Part shown: one piece after another, positions 33,751 through 45,455 of the stretch
Layout: the number at the start of each line of letters is the position of its first letter
Position numbering within the stretch: the first letter of the stretch is position 1
Source of the DNA: Patiria pectinifera
Taxonomy: Eukaryota > Echinodermata > Asteroidea > Valvatida > Asterinidae
DNA: 64,000 nucleotides
Assembly (NCBI GenBank): GCA_029964075.1
Contig: CM057149.1
Coordinates: 12,968,465-13,032,464, forward strand
Direction of reading: 5' to 3'
Position numbers and translations under genes: made by a program
Notes under the pieces: generated by a model
What the model was told of the DNA's origin: nothing
Databases searched by the model: none
What the model saw: the letters and a program-made list of their open reading frames with translations, nothing else

Positions 33751-35245
33751 TTCAGTGTCACTCAGGCAAATGTCGCCCGCCCGTACCAGGTGTTGAACTG
33801 GAATATTATGCAGATCAGTTCCAGTCTAGTCTAGTCTAGACACATGCTATTATGCTCACTGGTTTTGTTGATCGTAAACTTTGATCTCGAACGAAAAATG
33901 TAGAGTCAGACTAGACTTGTACGTAAGACTAGTACGTAATCGGCCGGGTTGCGACAAATCATATCAGAAATAGCCAGCATTATGTTGGTCTTGGAACCAA
34001 ACTACGCGCATTGCAGCCATATTTTGCGTGCGTGGAGCCAGTAACCGGTTACCGTACGCAAAATAATAACCGACTTGGCACCAAGTCTAGGTCAGACGTG
34101 CTTTCACGGTTAACGGGCATAATGATAATAATACATTCATGTACGTTCGACCTTAGCACTGCAATCACTCATCTGCACAGTGCACACTCAGTGCATAATG
34201 CAGGGTAAAACACATCAAAGTGCACATGCGGGAGACGGGAGCAGTCATTACTTTGAGGAAAGTCACATCAAAAGCGATCAAGAAAATGCGAGATTTTATC
34301 GAAACTGCAGCTGCCAAATAATATCGCAGATTAAATATTATGATTGACTGCAAGCTGCTGTGTAGAAATGAAATTTACCGGCTCTTTCAATGCGGCTTTT
34401 ATAATCACATTAAAACGTAAGCAAAATGTCATATGATCATGAATCTGACCTGAATGTCATGCGTAATTCCGAATTCGCACATGTGTATAACACGTTAGCC
34501 GATGTCTGTTCAGTCCTGAAATGTGTAAAAATGTCGGATTATTTCCATTAGGCTTGGCCGTTCGTTTATATTCCTTAAGTTTCAACGGTTCCGCACTCCG
34601 CTTTGTTTCAAACATCCCATACAGAGAATTGCTGCGTGCGAAGAATGCTCGGATAGTGAAATGGAATGTTTTTTCTTCTTGTAATTATTACAGTGTTTGT
34701 GTGATTTGGAAATAAATGTTGCATTGAATTGAATTGAAATGGATTTTGTTTAATTGTCGAATGACGATCTGAGTGATCTTTCAATTTTAATCTAAATTGA
34801 ATGAGCCAGGCGTTAGTGAAAACTTGGTGAAGTTGGCCGGGAAAGCCTATACATGCAATTAATTGTTTTAATATGCCGCATCTGATCTCTTAATTGATTA
34901 CATAGAGTTGTTGTCTGTAGTTCTTCGGCCATCACAGACTACGTTGGAACAAACTGACAAAAGACGTATCCGGATATGGAAGCCCGTTTCGGACGTGATT
35001 ATTCTAGACAAAATTTCTAGACAGGGAAAAGAGGGCTTAATTAGAACGAGAATTCTCACGTTTCCTATCTCTTTTTAACGATTATTACAGGAGAAATTTG
35101 ATCAAGGTATCAATGTCGCAGTCAATAATCCTCGACTCGGAGAGACTACCTGGGAGAGCGAACACTGACCGCAGCAGACCTAAAGACAACATACGGTGGA
35201 CAGTGGCCCACGCCTAGGCAGATCATGAGAAAGGTTCATGCACTT
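33751..35245. other. No gene recognised; possible LINE 3' end near 34700
   Basis: The segment aataaatgttgcattgaattgaattgaa at 34711-34738 looks like the short tandem 3' end of a non-LTR retrotransposon on the plus strand; the upstream 200 bases may be its 3' UTR. Nothing else was recognised. Confidence 0.4.
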
Positions 35246-35247
35246 GC

Positions 35248-35628
35248 ACTAAGGCAAAAAAGTCGGTCTCTGGTCAGCGCGCGCGTCGATTTTAATCATG
35301 CGCGTCGATTTTTTTTTTCAAAATGTTCCGCGGTAGCTCCAACAGCGCCCTTTATTTCCGCACCTCCTCAATTTATTTTACCAAAGAGCACCAAAGAATG
35401 GGAAATTGCACCAAGGCAAATGATCGAAAGCACCAAGGCAAATTATGGAGGACACCAATGTACATGAGGACACCAAAAAAGCAAAATAGTTTCCCATCTT
35501 GTCTGTACAATCCAAGCTTGAAGAAGAAAAAAAAAAAAAAAAAAAAAAAAAAAAAGCCGCATCACCGCGTCAATTCCGGAACTTTGGTCTGACCAGAGAC
35601 CGAATATATTTTTTTTGGCCTAATAGGC
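35248..35628. mobile_element. MITE of the ctaaggcaaaaaa family, copy 2
   Basis: Ends ctaaggcaaaaaagtcggtc and (inverted) taggccaaaaaaaatatattcggtctctggtc. Contains gcgcgcgtcgatt, a long A run at 35526-35554 and aagccgcatcaccgcg, as in copy 1. Confidence 0.75.
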
Positions 35629-35978
35629 CAGTCCGCGCTTTATTCTGTGCGAGTGTGCCAATGAACCCTTGCATTAATAAGGTTAAGAATATAGTGCCGG
35701 AACTCTGACGCACCACACCATAATTATTTTGGTGTTTTTAGGCACTGGATATTTCTTGGGCTGCTTTGGATGGAAAACCTACTGTTTTTTTTCAGTCAGT
35801 TTTAGGCTTTTAGTACCAGTTCATGCCTCACACGAATTAATAGAGAACATGACTTGAAGATTTCGCGACAAAAATCGGTGGAGTTGAAATGCATTCAGCA
35901 AGTGTTGTGAAGTCATTACGAGATCGGATATGTTTTCGCTTTTGGACCGGGTTAAATACAGGCCCGTCGCTATGGCCT
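35629..35978. other. No feature recognised
   Basis: Mixed sequence between two inverted-repeat elements. No domain in any frame. Confidence 0.35.
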
Positions 35979-36185
35979 GGTGGAGCCGGCCCGGAGAGCA
36001 ATACGGGCGATTCCCAATAGTGCGCCTCCAAGACGCGTTGGCCAATCACAATGCGCAAAATCTGTCGACCCAATGCGCGTTTGGAAAAGGTCGACTGATT
36101 TCGCGCATTGTGATTGGCCAACGCGTTGCAAACTCTTGGAGGCGCACTATTGGGAATCGCCTGTATTGCTCCCCCGGCACCAACG
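35979..36185. mobile_element. Foldback element with ccaat-bearing arms
   Basis: Arms of about 85 bases, including gggcgattcccaatagtgcg and gcgttggccaatcacaatgc, are mirrored around a short centre that carries gtcgac on both sides. The tip motif gggcgattc.caat is shared with 60906-61241. Confidence 0.8.
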
Positions 36186-36749
36186 GCAAAAGCCATACAT
36201 ATGCATTTTTGTATTTTTTTTTTTTATGGTAGTGGGCCCCCTGGTTGGTACTATAGCTCCCCCCCCCCCTGCATGCTCTGGGCTGGCGACGGCGCTGGTT
36301 AAATGGACCATTCTTTGCAGGCCATTAAAGAGCTATCGATGTAACTGTCTGTTAGGAGTATGACAACCTTTTTTGTCAACAGACCGGAAAGAATGTAGTG
36401 GTTGCAACAGGCAGTACAGCGGGAGTCGGCGAAGTTTACCCACATAGGAGCGTGTTCATCCACGAGATATACTGGGAGGGCTTGCAAATGAGATATGTAA
36501 TGTACCATTTTTTTTATAATTAAACGTCTGTACTTAATGGCAAATATAAACTGGTGGTGGGGGAGCCTTCGCCTCTAAGGTAAGGTGTAAAACTGTTTTC
36601 AAATGAACATGAAACTTTTTTTTTTGTGATATTTACTTTACAATTTTCATCATATATGTTGTGTGTCCTATTTAATGGGAGCCTTTTTTTCAATCTCCTT
36701 TCCCCCCTTTAGTTTACATCTTATCCACAGAGCGGCACTAAGAACCAAC

Positions 36750-36929
36750 CAGTGGCGTAGCCGGGGGCGGGGGGCGACCGCCCCCATGAAACCTTGTCGC
36801 CCCCTGTCGCCCCCTACTGAGATTTTGAGTTTCTAAAAAAAATTATCATTGATCTACATGACGCCCCCCATGAAATGTTCAAGCCCCCCCCCAGCGCCCC
36901 CCACTGAAACATTCCTGGCTACGCAGCTG
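36750..36929. mobile_element. Short hAT-like MITE (180 bp)
   Basis: Ends cagtggcgtagccggg and cctggctacgc..ctg are inverted repeats. The flanking eight bases (gaaccaac and ttaccaat) match at five positions. The interior is C/G-homopolymer rich. Same type as 58930-59186. Confidence 0.7.
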
Positions 36930-39140
36930 TTACCAATGCATTGCGTTATTGCAGTGACTCCACGTACGCATACATCGTACAGTAAGTAGAAAGCTATCCG
37001 TCAAAAATAGGTTGTGGAAGGCACTGATATTGGAATGATGATAAAAGACGCCAGGACTACGCGAAAGAAGACCAGGCCCGTAACTACACAATCGCCAATT
37101 TGGAGACGGCCTGATCTTGATGCTGCAGATGAGGGTATTCCGCGGTAATTAATCTCAGGGGCGTTCCCATACCAATTTGATTGGGTGAAGGGGGGTTGGC
37201 GTGGGGCCGGTGGTGAAAACTATAATTGACGACAGGTCATTCCTGCTGGAATTTCCAAGTAACGGTATACTCGGCCGCCACAAAATTAAAAAGAAAATGG
37301 AGGTTGGGGGGCTGGATCGATTCCATCTGACTTTTGGGGGCGCAAAGCGGACGATATTGGACACTATCGGACGAACCATCTTGCTAAGAGTACGTCGATA
37401 ATCGTGGCAAAAATAACTAATGACTTATTTCCAGGTCATAAGTCATCAAATGCTTCCACTTTGATAATACCACCCTATGATAACGCACTGGGGCCTACAC
37501 ACAGTAATGTTTGAACGGCGGCTCTAGAGTCAGATGAAATCCAGCCTCCGGATCCCTCCCGTGAGTCTTTTAGATTGTTCACAAACCCCCCCCCCCCCTC
37601 CACTTCCCTCTTATCCCACTTTGACAAGGAATCGCCGCTTCTCTATGCGCAAAATGTTATTGCATATGGCTGTGGCGTTAAATAAGTGTGGGTGTTGTGT
37701 GTGTACATGCTCTTGTATTGTATTACGCCCGAGGACAACAAAAGGAGCACAAATGGGCCTTTGATCCTCGAACGACGGTGCCTATTGTTAAAACCGGTCC
37801 TCGATCGTACGGTATATGTGCTTAGTCTATGGGAAAGTGTTACTTAGAGGGACAAAGGGAAACACAATAGGTTGTCCTCAGGCGTATAGTAAAACACGAC
37901 TGCGTGGGTGTGTGGGTGTGGGCGGGGGTGGGTGTGTGTGTGTGTGTTTTAAGTTTTTAGTGAAATCCAGGAAACTCTGGGATTCTTTCAGAGTGCGCCT
38001 AGTTTAAGTAATCCTCTGCCTGATTGTGTGCAAACTCTATGCTGCTCATCTATCTAGCTGATTTATATGGATGCAAACCCGTAAAATAGGCCTAAACCCA
38101 TCCGTCGACCTCATGAACAAAAGTTACATCCTCAAATTATTCTATATAGGAGAGTTATGAGAGCCATAAAATTGGGGAATTGAAGAGATATGGCAGTAAA
38201 CATCTTGACGCGAATTCACTCTGGCTTCCTATTCTGAGCATTTTGGATGCAATTGGGCTCGAAAGTGGCGCTATTTTGCCATGTTGTGGATGGATCGATT
38301 TACAAGATGGCTACTCTTCCGCTTTGGGGTAAATAGGGATCGTCTTCTCACCCATATGGATGAATATCCGGGCGCACCTGATCACTGTATATGCACTCTC
38401 GAGGCCCTCTTCATTGGAGAAACCATTATGCAAGCTATTGCACAAAACAACTGCCTTGTGACGAGTTATCTGAACAAAAGCTAGCACAATGCTTTCGCCA
38501 TTGAAAAGGGCCTTCGTGATAAAATTGTTATCATGCTCGGATTTGTCTGTACACAACTGCGGGCGTAGGAATGCTTTAATGCAATCCTTGAAAATGTACT
38601 TTTATTTTCAATTATAGTTTCGCAATTTGTAAGGCTATTTTGGTATCATTTTGCTCATGCAAATTTTCATATTCATTAGCAAAAGTGTGATTTCAGGCAG
38701 AAAGCTCAATGTTATACAACTATGTCAGCATCAAAAGTTGTTAGAATTTGTGATGATTTGCTTTCGAAATTGATCTTTCTTTGTCGATCTGTTATTGTGT
38801 CAGTACATGGCAGTAAGGCGAGTCAACTTTTCTAACAAATGTTTTCAATGAGCACATTTTTGAGTTCACGATTTTGAGCAGAAAACCCCTAAACTGAGCA
38901 GTGTCTTCCTGTTATGACATCACAGCAGCAACGCCGTCGGTTGTCCGGAAAAGTATGGAAACATTATAAATGTTTAAAGAAGTGCACTTTTCGATAAAAA
39001 TTAACCAAAAAGGGATCATACAAGTAGTTTTCATGCATTTAAGAGGAGTAGAAAGTTTCACATAATGTGTGCCTATGAGAAAACTTCATCTCATGAACCC
39101 TTTAAATGAGGACCAGATTTTGAGTTTCCAGATATTTTTT
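36930..39140. other. No gene recognised
   Basis: Contains C runs, a (gt)n-rich stretch at 37905-37950 and several frames of 60-80 codons without domain signal. The left border of the 13-kb tandem duplication lies at its right end. Confidence 0.4.
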
Positions 39141-39480
39141 TTTAATTTTTTTTATTTGGGCAGAATGATAATCATGTAGGTCTACAAATTGCTACAATAA
39201 GTGCTTTCTTGTGTGCTGATATAAAGCTATAAGAAATCTAATAATTATTATCCCTGGTTAAAAAAACAGGTTTGTTCTAACATAATATTATGGCAAGAAT
39301 TATACATGGCTCAAATACAAAATTATTCAGTTTGGCAGCATGATAATGATATAAGTCTTTAACAAGTGCTTTCCTGTGTGTAGTAATACATTTATTAAGT
39401 GTTATTCCCAGCTAAAAATGCAGGTTTATTTTTAAATACTATTACGCCGAATATTATGCGTGACAAAAGTCATACACAAT
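39140..39480 (+). repeat. Local tandem duplication, about 170 bp, two units
   Basis: Two successive stretches share gataatgatat/gataatcatgt, acaagtgctttc, tgtgtg and aggttt..tattatg blocks. The first also matches 52085-52230 in the second large unit. Confidence 0.55.
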
Positions 39481-40239
39481 TATTTATTTTTCATTCAACG
39501 TATTTGGCAAAGTTTGTTCACCTTAAAGTAGGCCTATTCTACGCCGTATGTACGCAACATCCTTAGCTTGTCCTGAAATAACAATTAAAGTCGGTGTATC
39601 AGAAGTATAGGAGAGTCCAACATTTTCACCCTCAGTATGTATCCACTGCACTTTAACTTTTCGTTTCCCAATTTCATTTGAATGTATTTATATCAATGGA
39701 CTCATTCTACTGCGCGTAACTGACGTTGAAAAATATCTAAATTGATGCGAGTCCAATAATATAATTGATAATCGATTCCTCTCCTGTTCGCATATTTTTG
39801 GGGTTTTTTTTGGTGGTCTTGTGGTGTTTTCTTATTATCATTGTGTATATTATACAAATAAAGCCCCCATGATTGTTGCATGACTTCTACATAATGCTGC
39901 ACAAAAAAACATACATTGACAAGAAGAACTCAAAACTACATCTAACCGAAATGCACTGTTAAAATAGACTGGTGCCGTAGATTACACAGTCAGTAATATA
40001 CTACAATGGCAAGAGAAGCAAGGTACCACTCTCCATAATAATAATGGCTTTACAGCATGCACGGGTTATAGGCCGAGACCAGTCACGAGACTTCAGAAGA
40101 ATTCGACCAGCAATTACGAGGGACACTTTGATGGTCCGAAATACCATGAAACAAACATTGTCCCTTTACAAGGAGATGAGTGTGTATGATGATGTGTGGT
40201 CTCCTATCCTTCCTGGTTGCTTGAGCGGTTTAGCTTTCG

Positions 40240-40265
40240 TCACTTGTTGGTTGTTACGGTGTTTC
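40240..40265 (-). CDS. Unit A exon 8: short C-terminal tail and stop
   Basis: After ttactgcag the exon adds GNTVTTNK and TGA at 40240-40242. Unit B gives GNSVTTNK and a stop at the same place, which supports this as the true end. No membrane segment, so the product should be secreted. Confidence 0.75.
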
Positions 40266-40775
40266 CTGCAGTAATACAAAAGCGAAGAACAAACAGTTTG
40301 CATCTTAGATTGTTGAAGAAAACTGGAAAAGCAAAACAATGTTCAATGAAAAAAATTGTTTGCGTAATTCTAGATAAAATCTAAACGGGGACCTTGATCT
40401 ATAAACATAAGGCGGTCTAAGCGCAGAAATCAGTTAAAATTATCTTGCAACGATTTCCAGATGCGCAGACGTACATGAAACTGAGAATCGGGACTCTCTC
40501 AGGAAACCCGTACAAAGATTGATTAGGCATCACCCGATTATTGCTAGGCCACCAATAACTTGAACACACATTGTTCTATTTGATATTTTGATCATTTGAA
40601 TGAATGCACAATAATACATTTTACTATCAAATTGGATGGAGTATTGGTTCTTGCATGACGCTAGAACAGATTCCATCTTTGTAATAATAGGAATACGCGG
40701 AGTATTTTCTATGATGATTTGAATCCTTGACGAGGTGGTATAGGATTCGTTACACTGCCCTCATTGTTCGCTTAC

Positions 40776-41084
40776 CATCACTGCAGATCACTCCAGCATC
40801 GTGAGAGTGGCTACAACTTGTCTCCTCCCAGCAGTAGGAAGGGCAGTCGGTAATTTTCTCTTCGGATCCTTCGCACGCTACGCCGTCCATATGGACGGGT
40901 CCGCTACCCTGCCCGAAGTGGGCAGCGGACTTGGCCTCCAGTGCGTCTGAGAAACCGAGCTGTCGGCAGACAATCCCCGCATCGGTGACGTTCCAATTTG
41001 TGTCACAGATGGTGCCCCAGCTGCCGCCACGGTATATCTCCACTCGGCCGCTGGTGCGAGATCCGCCGACCAACCGAAGCTCAT
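40776..41084 (-). CDS. Unit A exon 7: SRCR2 (intact but downstream of the frameshift)
   Basis: 309 bases, acceptor gaaatgatcag, donor gtaagc. Encodes DELRLVGGSRTSGRVEIYRG, GSWGTICDTNWNVTDAGIVC, RQLGFSDALEAKSAAHFG, GSGPVHMDGVACEGSEEKI, TDCPSYCWEETSCSHSHDAG and VICSD. A full SRCR domain with seven Cys. NVT is a potential N-glycosylation site. Confidence 0.92.
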
Positions 41085-41793
41085 CTGATCATTTCACAAT
41101 AAAGACATCATCTCAATTTAGAAAACAAGACGAGTTACAGTCTGACGACTACACTGTGGAGTGGTGTAATGGAAAAGGGACGGATAGGTAGCCCGCCCTC
41201 ACGGTCAGTAGACTTTCCCATTACTTTACAATTTCGAATTACTTGCCACCAGACAATAATTGCGTTCTCGCGGAGTAAGCACGCGGTTTCTGCCGCACAA
41301 TCAGCATCGATAATGCACGGACCGGGAGTCAGTCTGCTCGCAAAGTGGATCCGTTTGTGCCCAAAGCAAAACATTGGGTTTTTTATTCTTTAGAGCATTG
41401 CAGACGTTCAAAAGTTGAAAGGGAGGTTTTTGGTTGGAATAAAACATAAAAGTTAAAATCATATTACAAGAAAAAAAGGATAATTTGTTCAAGAGCACGA
41501 GGAAACGCAACATTAAGAGAATCTTTGGTTTCATAATCAGTATAGGGGGATGAAAGTAAGGTTTTGATCCCAGATTTTTTAGTAGGGGAATTGTGTGTGT
41601 TGTGGGCTTAAATTCTTTCAGTTGTTCATTAAGTTTATCAATTTTCTTTTCTCAATTTGTGTTTCTCATTTTTTGGGCAGGGCTTTTGTTTGTAGAATGT
41701 TAGAGAGTTACTTGAGCAATAAGTTGGAGTTGAACACACAACAAAGTCGGATGTGAATAACACGGATACTACAGAGGGCGAAGTATTTCTTAC

Positions 41794-42119
41794 CAGGTCT
41801 TGGTTTACAAACGACTCCTGCTACAGTTGAGCTGCTGCATTGCTGAGAGCCGGTACAGACAAACGGACAGTCAGCCAGCCGTCGTTCAGTTCCACTACAG
41901 GCGACTCGATTCATCACGATCGGCCGGTCACTCTCTCGGCTGGACAACCCCGTTTTAGCCTCAGAGCCTCGATGAAGCCGAGCTGATGACACACGGTGGT
42001 GGCGTCCTTCATATCCCAACTGCTATCGCAGACTGCACCCCAAGCATCATGGCGGTAGATTTCCACTTGGCCGCTCCATTTGTCATCACCGCCAACCAAT
42101 CGAATCATGCCGCTAGTGA
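41794..42119 (-). pseudogene. Unit A exon 6: SRCR1 with one-base deletion
   Basis: Acceptor tctcaacag, donor gtaaga. Reads VTSGMIRLVGGDDKWSGQVE, IYRHDAWGAVCDSSWDMKDA, TTVCHQLGFIEAL, then shifts frame and meets TGA at 41914-41916. The remaining SRCR sequence (NRVACSGTERRLADCPFVC) is still readable in the next frame. Only a handful of bases differ from unit B. Confidence 0.92.
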
Positions 42120-42473
42120 CTGTTGAGATCGAGAATGATAGTTTCTTTCAGAATTAGTTCTTGAATGACACGTGTGTTCAGATTTCGAACAACAATCCGA
42201 CGAAGGTCTAACTTTCGATAATAATACGTCTTGTAAGTTTCAAACTCTTTCCTAAGGTTTACTTCTTTGTCGAATGTTTGTGAGTGATACGACCAACTTC
42301 TATATAATGTTATCTTATAATCTAATCTATAATTTGAACGCAAAAACAAGCACAAGATGCTTGTGCAAATACATATCAGTCCTTTAACGTCTGAGGTGCA
42401 TATGCCGTTTTATAGCTCAAATCGCCTGACCACACGTATTCCCCCTTCCATTGATGATTGTTGTTTGACAATT

Positions 42474-42532
42474 TAATTTCAATTCAATTCAATATACTTA
42501 TTCTCGTCATGTAAAACATTGTAATGGCAATT
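42474..42532 (-). mobile_element. LINE 3'-end fragment inserted in unit A only
   Basis: caattcaattcaatatactt followed by about 40 bases interrupts sequence that is continuous in unit B near 55855. On the minus strand it reads as a 3' end with ttgaat repeats, typical of a severely 5'-truncated non-LTR insertion. Confidence 0.55.
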
Positions 42533-43229
42533 CCTTAGTCTTTGTTTACATCTAGGGAACTCAACTCGGATCCCCCACTCAATTTGTAATATGAAGGTCA
42601 TCATCCAATTTGTGATGCAAACTATCGTTTCATATGATTTGTACTGGGCATTGTCAGAATGCAACAGAGCTGGACCAACACGAGTCATCAATCAGAAAAG
42701 AAACGAACAAACACACCCAGCAAGTGATATCAGCCGACAGCAACACCATCATCCCAACTCCCAACCCTCCAACTTTCATGACCTGGATACTGACACAGGT
42801 TTTATGAGGGTCAAAGCAACCGACACTGCAAATACAACGGTGTTATATTTAACACCAGTGGTATCTTTATAGGACCACCGGTGTTCAATTTACACCGCAC
42901 TTTTTGTAGAGTAGACCGAAAATAAAATCAAACCAGTCAGCTACTAGCATGATCATTCGGCCTGCATCGGAATCACTGTTACATCAGTATGAGTTCAAAA
43001 TAAATATAGATATGACTTGTATTAATACAACTTCCTCCGGGTTCTAATCATTTTTCATCACAATATGAAACTCAAGTCAGTGCCCGCATTTGGTTCTTAC
43101 AGCGTTGGAATAAGCCTAGACCTCTAAACTGATCTAACCATTAAAAAAACCGTTTACACCAAAATGAGTAGCGGTATCTTTGCCTTTCTACGGCGACTTA
43201 GATTGTTTAGATGGGCCCATTTTTATTAC

Positions 43230-43371
43230 CTCGACATCCGAGCACTTCGAACCTCAGGTAATAATAATCAGAGCTACTCCATGTGAGTGGAAGTATGCGG
43301 AGGAATCTTGCCATCAGTACCACGGGGAACGTCACATTCACAGGTTGTCCACTACCATTGTTCCCATTCAA
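43230..43371 (-). CDS. Unit A exon 5: end of discoidin domain
   Basis: 142 bases, acceptor tttttccag, donor gtaata. Encodes LNGNNGSGQPVNVTFPVVLM, ARFLRILPLTWSSSDYYY and LRFEVLGCR. ARFLRI..LRFEVLGC is the standard closing of F5/8C, its last Cys pairing with the first Cys of exon 3. NVT is a potential glycosylation site. Confidence 0.92.
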
Positions 43372-44249
43372 CTGGAAAAAAATATAACGATTTACAATAT
43401 CACCACCAACGCAACATCAGGTAGCTCAAATATTCGTTATACGTACGTCGGGCTTCTTTGCTATCTGAAGAGCTGCGCCGATATAGGGCAGACGCTAAAC
43501 ATGTTTTTGGCGCTATCTCCTTTTAACATGAAAGTCCAATTACATGCCTGTAAACACCTTGGGTGATGTGAATGATGATCTGATTCAGAGTTGCTTGTGA
43601 CAATTAAAAAATGTTACTTGATATAAGTTTCACTCTAGAAATTGTGTTCAAATTTCCATAATTCTTATGTCACTTCCGTTTCCAAGTCTGAGATGTACGC
43701 GACGTGAAGAAAACATAATGAACAATGTATTCGCCTTGATACCATTGGCGTTGATCCGGGGGAGGCGGGGGGGGGGGTGTTGATCCAAACAATGTTTGCG
43801 CTGCAGGGGAAGACGGCGATGGCGATGCCCCCCAATAGTTTATCACAGTGCATACAGATTATTACCAGATACATAATTATATCTTACCAATATTATTCGG
43901 TACGTGTAATAGCGCTAAGATATTGGTCTTCCACACCCATTTCATGTAAATAAAAACACACTGGAAGGATTTGGTGTAAAACGCGAATACGTGTACCATG
44001 AAATACATGTTTGAAAAGCTCCCCATAGAGTCAGGTGGCGTCCCCCCCCCCCTCGCTTTACGAATGCCCATGCTACTTGCCCCCTCAATGTTGACAAGAA
44101 ATCCCCGCCGGTGCTTGAGTGTAAACGGATATCGCGACCCGAGCTTAAGTCAAAGGAAATGCAGATCAAAGGTTTTTTTTAATCTACATCTACACGTAAT
44201 TTGACATCAAACCAGAACGAGACCCAATCGTTTCAGGTTAAAAAAAAAA

Positions 44250-44590
44250 TGTGTTCTGTTTTTAATTGCGAGTTAACGTTATACTTTATAGGCCTATACC
44301 TTTGCAAATTAATGCAATTAGGGCCTAAACGTTTGCGAAATGACGCACTAGCATAAACGCGATAGTTTTGCGAATTGACGCAATATTTTGTAACAGTTAA
44401 CGAAATAGGCGTGATGGAATAGTTTAGTGAAATTTATTAAAAGCAATAAAACTTTTACAAATTAACGCAATAGCTTTGCGAACTAACTCGATAGTTTTTT
44501 TTTCAACGCAAACATATTGCGTTAAACGCATAGCGTATAAATACATCGTTCTTTCGCAAAACTTACTGGTATAATAATATCACAATAAAA
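44250..44590. repeat. Intronic repeat of ttgcgaattaacgcaata motif, unit A
   Basis: Short blocks of tttgcgaaa/ttaacgcaata recur about every 20 bases, first in one orientation then in the other, so the stretch can fold back. The equivalent is at 57330-57645 in unit B. Confidence 0.7.
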
Positions 44591-44711
44591 GCAATACTTC
44601 ACTTATCAAAACCTGGAACGATCGAGATTCCGTACGATTGGCCTTCTGTTATTCACTGCCCATATGAAATGTGAAACTAGAGAATAGATCTTGACGGGAT
44701 CCTAGGCTCAC

Positions 44712-44911
44712 CTGTACGGTCTGTCCTCTGTCTGTTAGTTTCTGCCAATCATTGGACTCGCCCGTATTACTGTAGTTTACAGCAAAGGTTCGGATATGAC
44801 GCGAACTGTCTCCCTGTACGATGACCCCCGTGATGGCCGTGTACTGACCGAGGTCTACCTGGATCCATTGACCCTCGGGCTTTCTATACGGGCATAGCCA
44901 CCAACCAGTAC
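44712..44911 (-). CDS. Unit A exon 4: core of discoidin domain
   Basis: 200 bases, acceptor ccccacag, donor gtgagc. Encodes TGWWLCPYRKPEGQWIQVDL, GQYTAITGVIVQGDSSRHIR, TFAVNYSNTGESNDWQ and KLTDRGQTVQ. GQWIQVDLG and ITGVIVQG are signature strands. NYS is a potential N-glycosylation site. LCPYRK differs from INPNGK in unit B. Confidence 0.93.
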
Positions 44912-45021
44912 CTGTGGGGAATAAAACAAAAGACCATGGCATTTAAAATAATATAGAACCAAATACTATAGGGTTACCTTAAGGAAAGTACAACCGTTAC
45001 GGAGTGATTATGACAATAATA

Positions 45022-45091
45022 CAGCAGCGGTTCTACGGGGGCGGGGGAGGGGAGCTAGGGGGTAAGGGGTAAGCCCCCCCCCCCAAAAAAA

Positions 45092-45123
<32 letters not shown>

Positions 45124-45455
45124 TTCCATAAAAAAATAAAATTGACTGGCAAAATGTAAGAATGTGACGTCCATGCAAACGGTCTCCCCAAAAATAAAAC
45201 GTAAGAAAGGTGCATTTGTACACTTTTAGTTAATAGTGTGCCTGATTGTAGCATTTTATCAGCACTCCCCATTGAAAATATGGCACGAGCCGCTCCCCCC
45301 CCCCCCCCCAAAAAAAAACCCACCACCTATTGATTTTCGGAGGCCTATGTGTCCGGAGAAAATAACCGGTTTACATTTGAGCACGCTTCCCTGAAAAAAA
45401 ATTGTGGATCCACTTTACATGCCCCCCAAGAATATTGGCTCTAGAACCGCGCCTG
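45022..45455. mobile_element. hAT-like MITE, 434 bp, in unit A only
   Basis: A perfect 8-base duplication CAATAATA flanks it at 45014-45021 and 45456-45463. Ends cagcagcggttctac and (inverted) caggcgcggttctag. The interior has C runs and an (aac)n stretch near 45097. The 8-base target and CAG ends fit hAT. Unit B lacks it. Confidence 0.88.

Noticed and set aside
35320..35345. Candidate GxGxxG exon (GAVGATA on the minus strand) for the FAD enzyme
   Set aside because: Falls inside the ctaaggcaaaaaa MITE and lacks the beta-strand residues and splice sites of a Rossmann exon.
40044..40274. Plus-strand frame of 76 codons, conserved at 53296-53586 (96 codons)
   Set aside because: The similarity comes from the large duplication. 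The minus strand here is the terminal exon and 3' UTR of the discoidin-SRCR genes, and the plus frame has no domain or splice context.
40776..41084. SRCR2 of unit A as a separate single-domain gene
   Set aside because: It has no own start or signal exon and its splice phases match the full gene, so it is the 3' part of the broken unit A gene.
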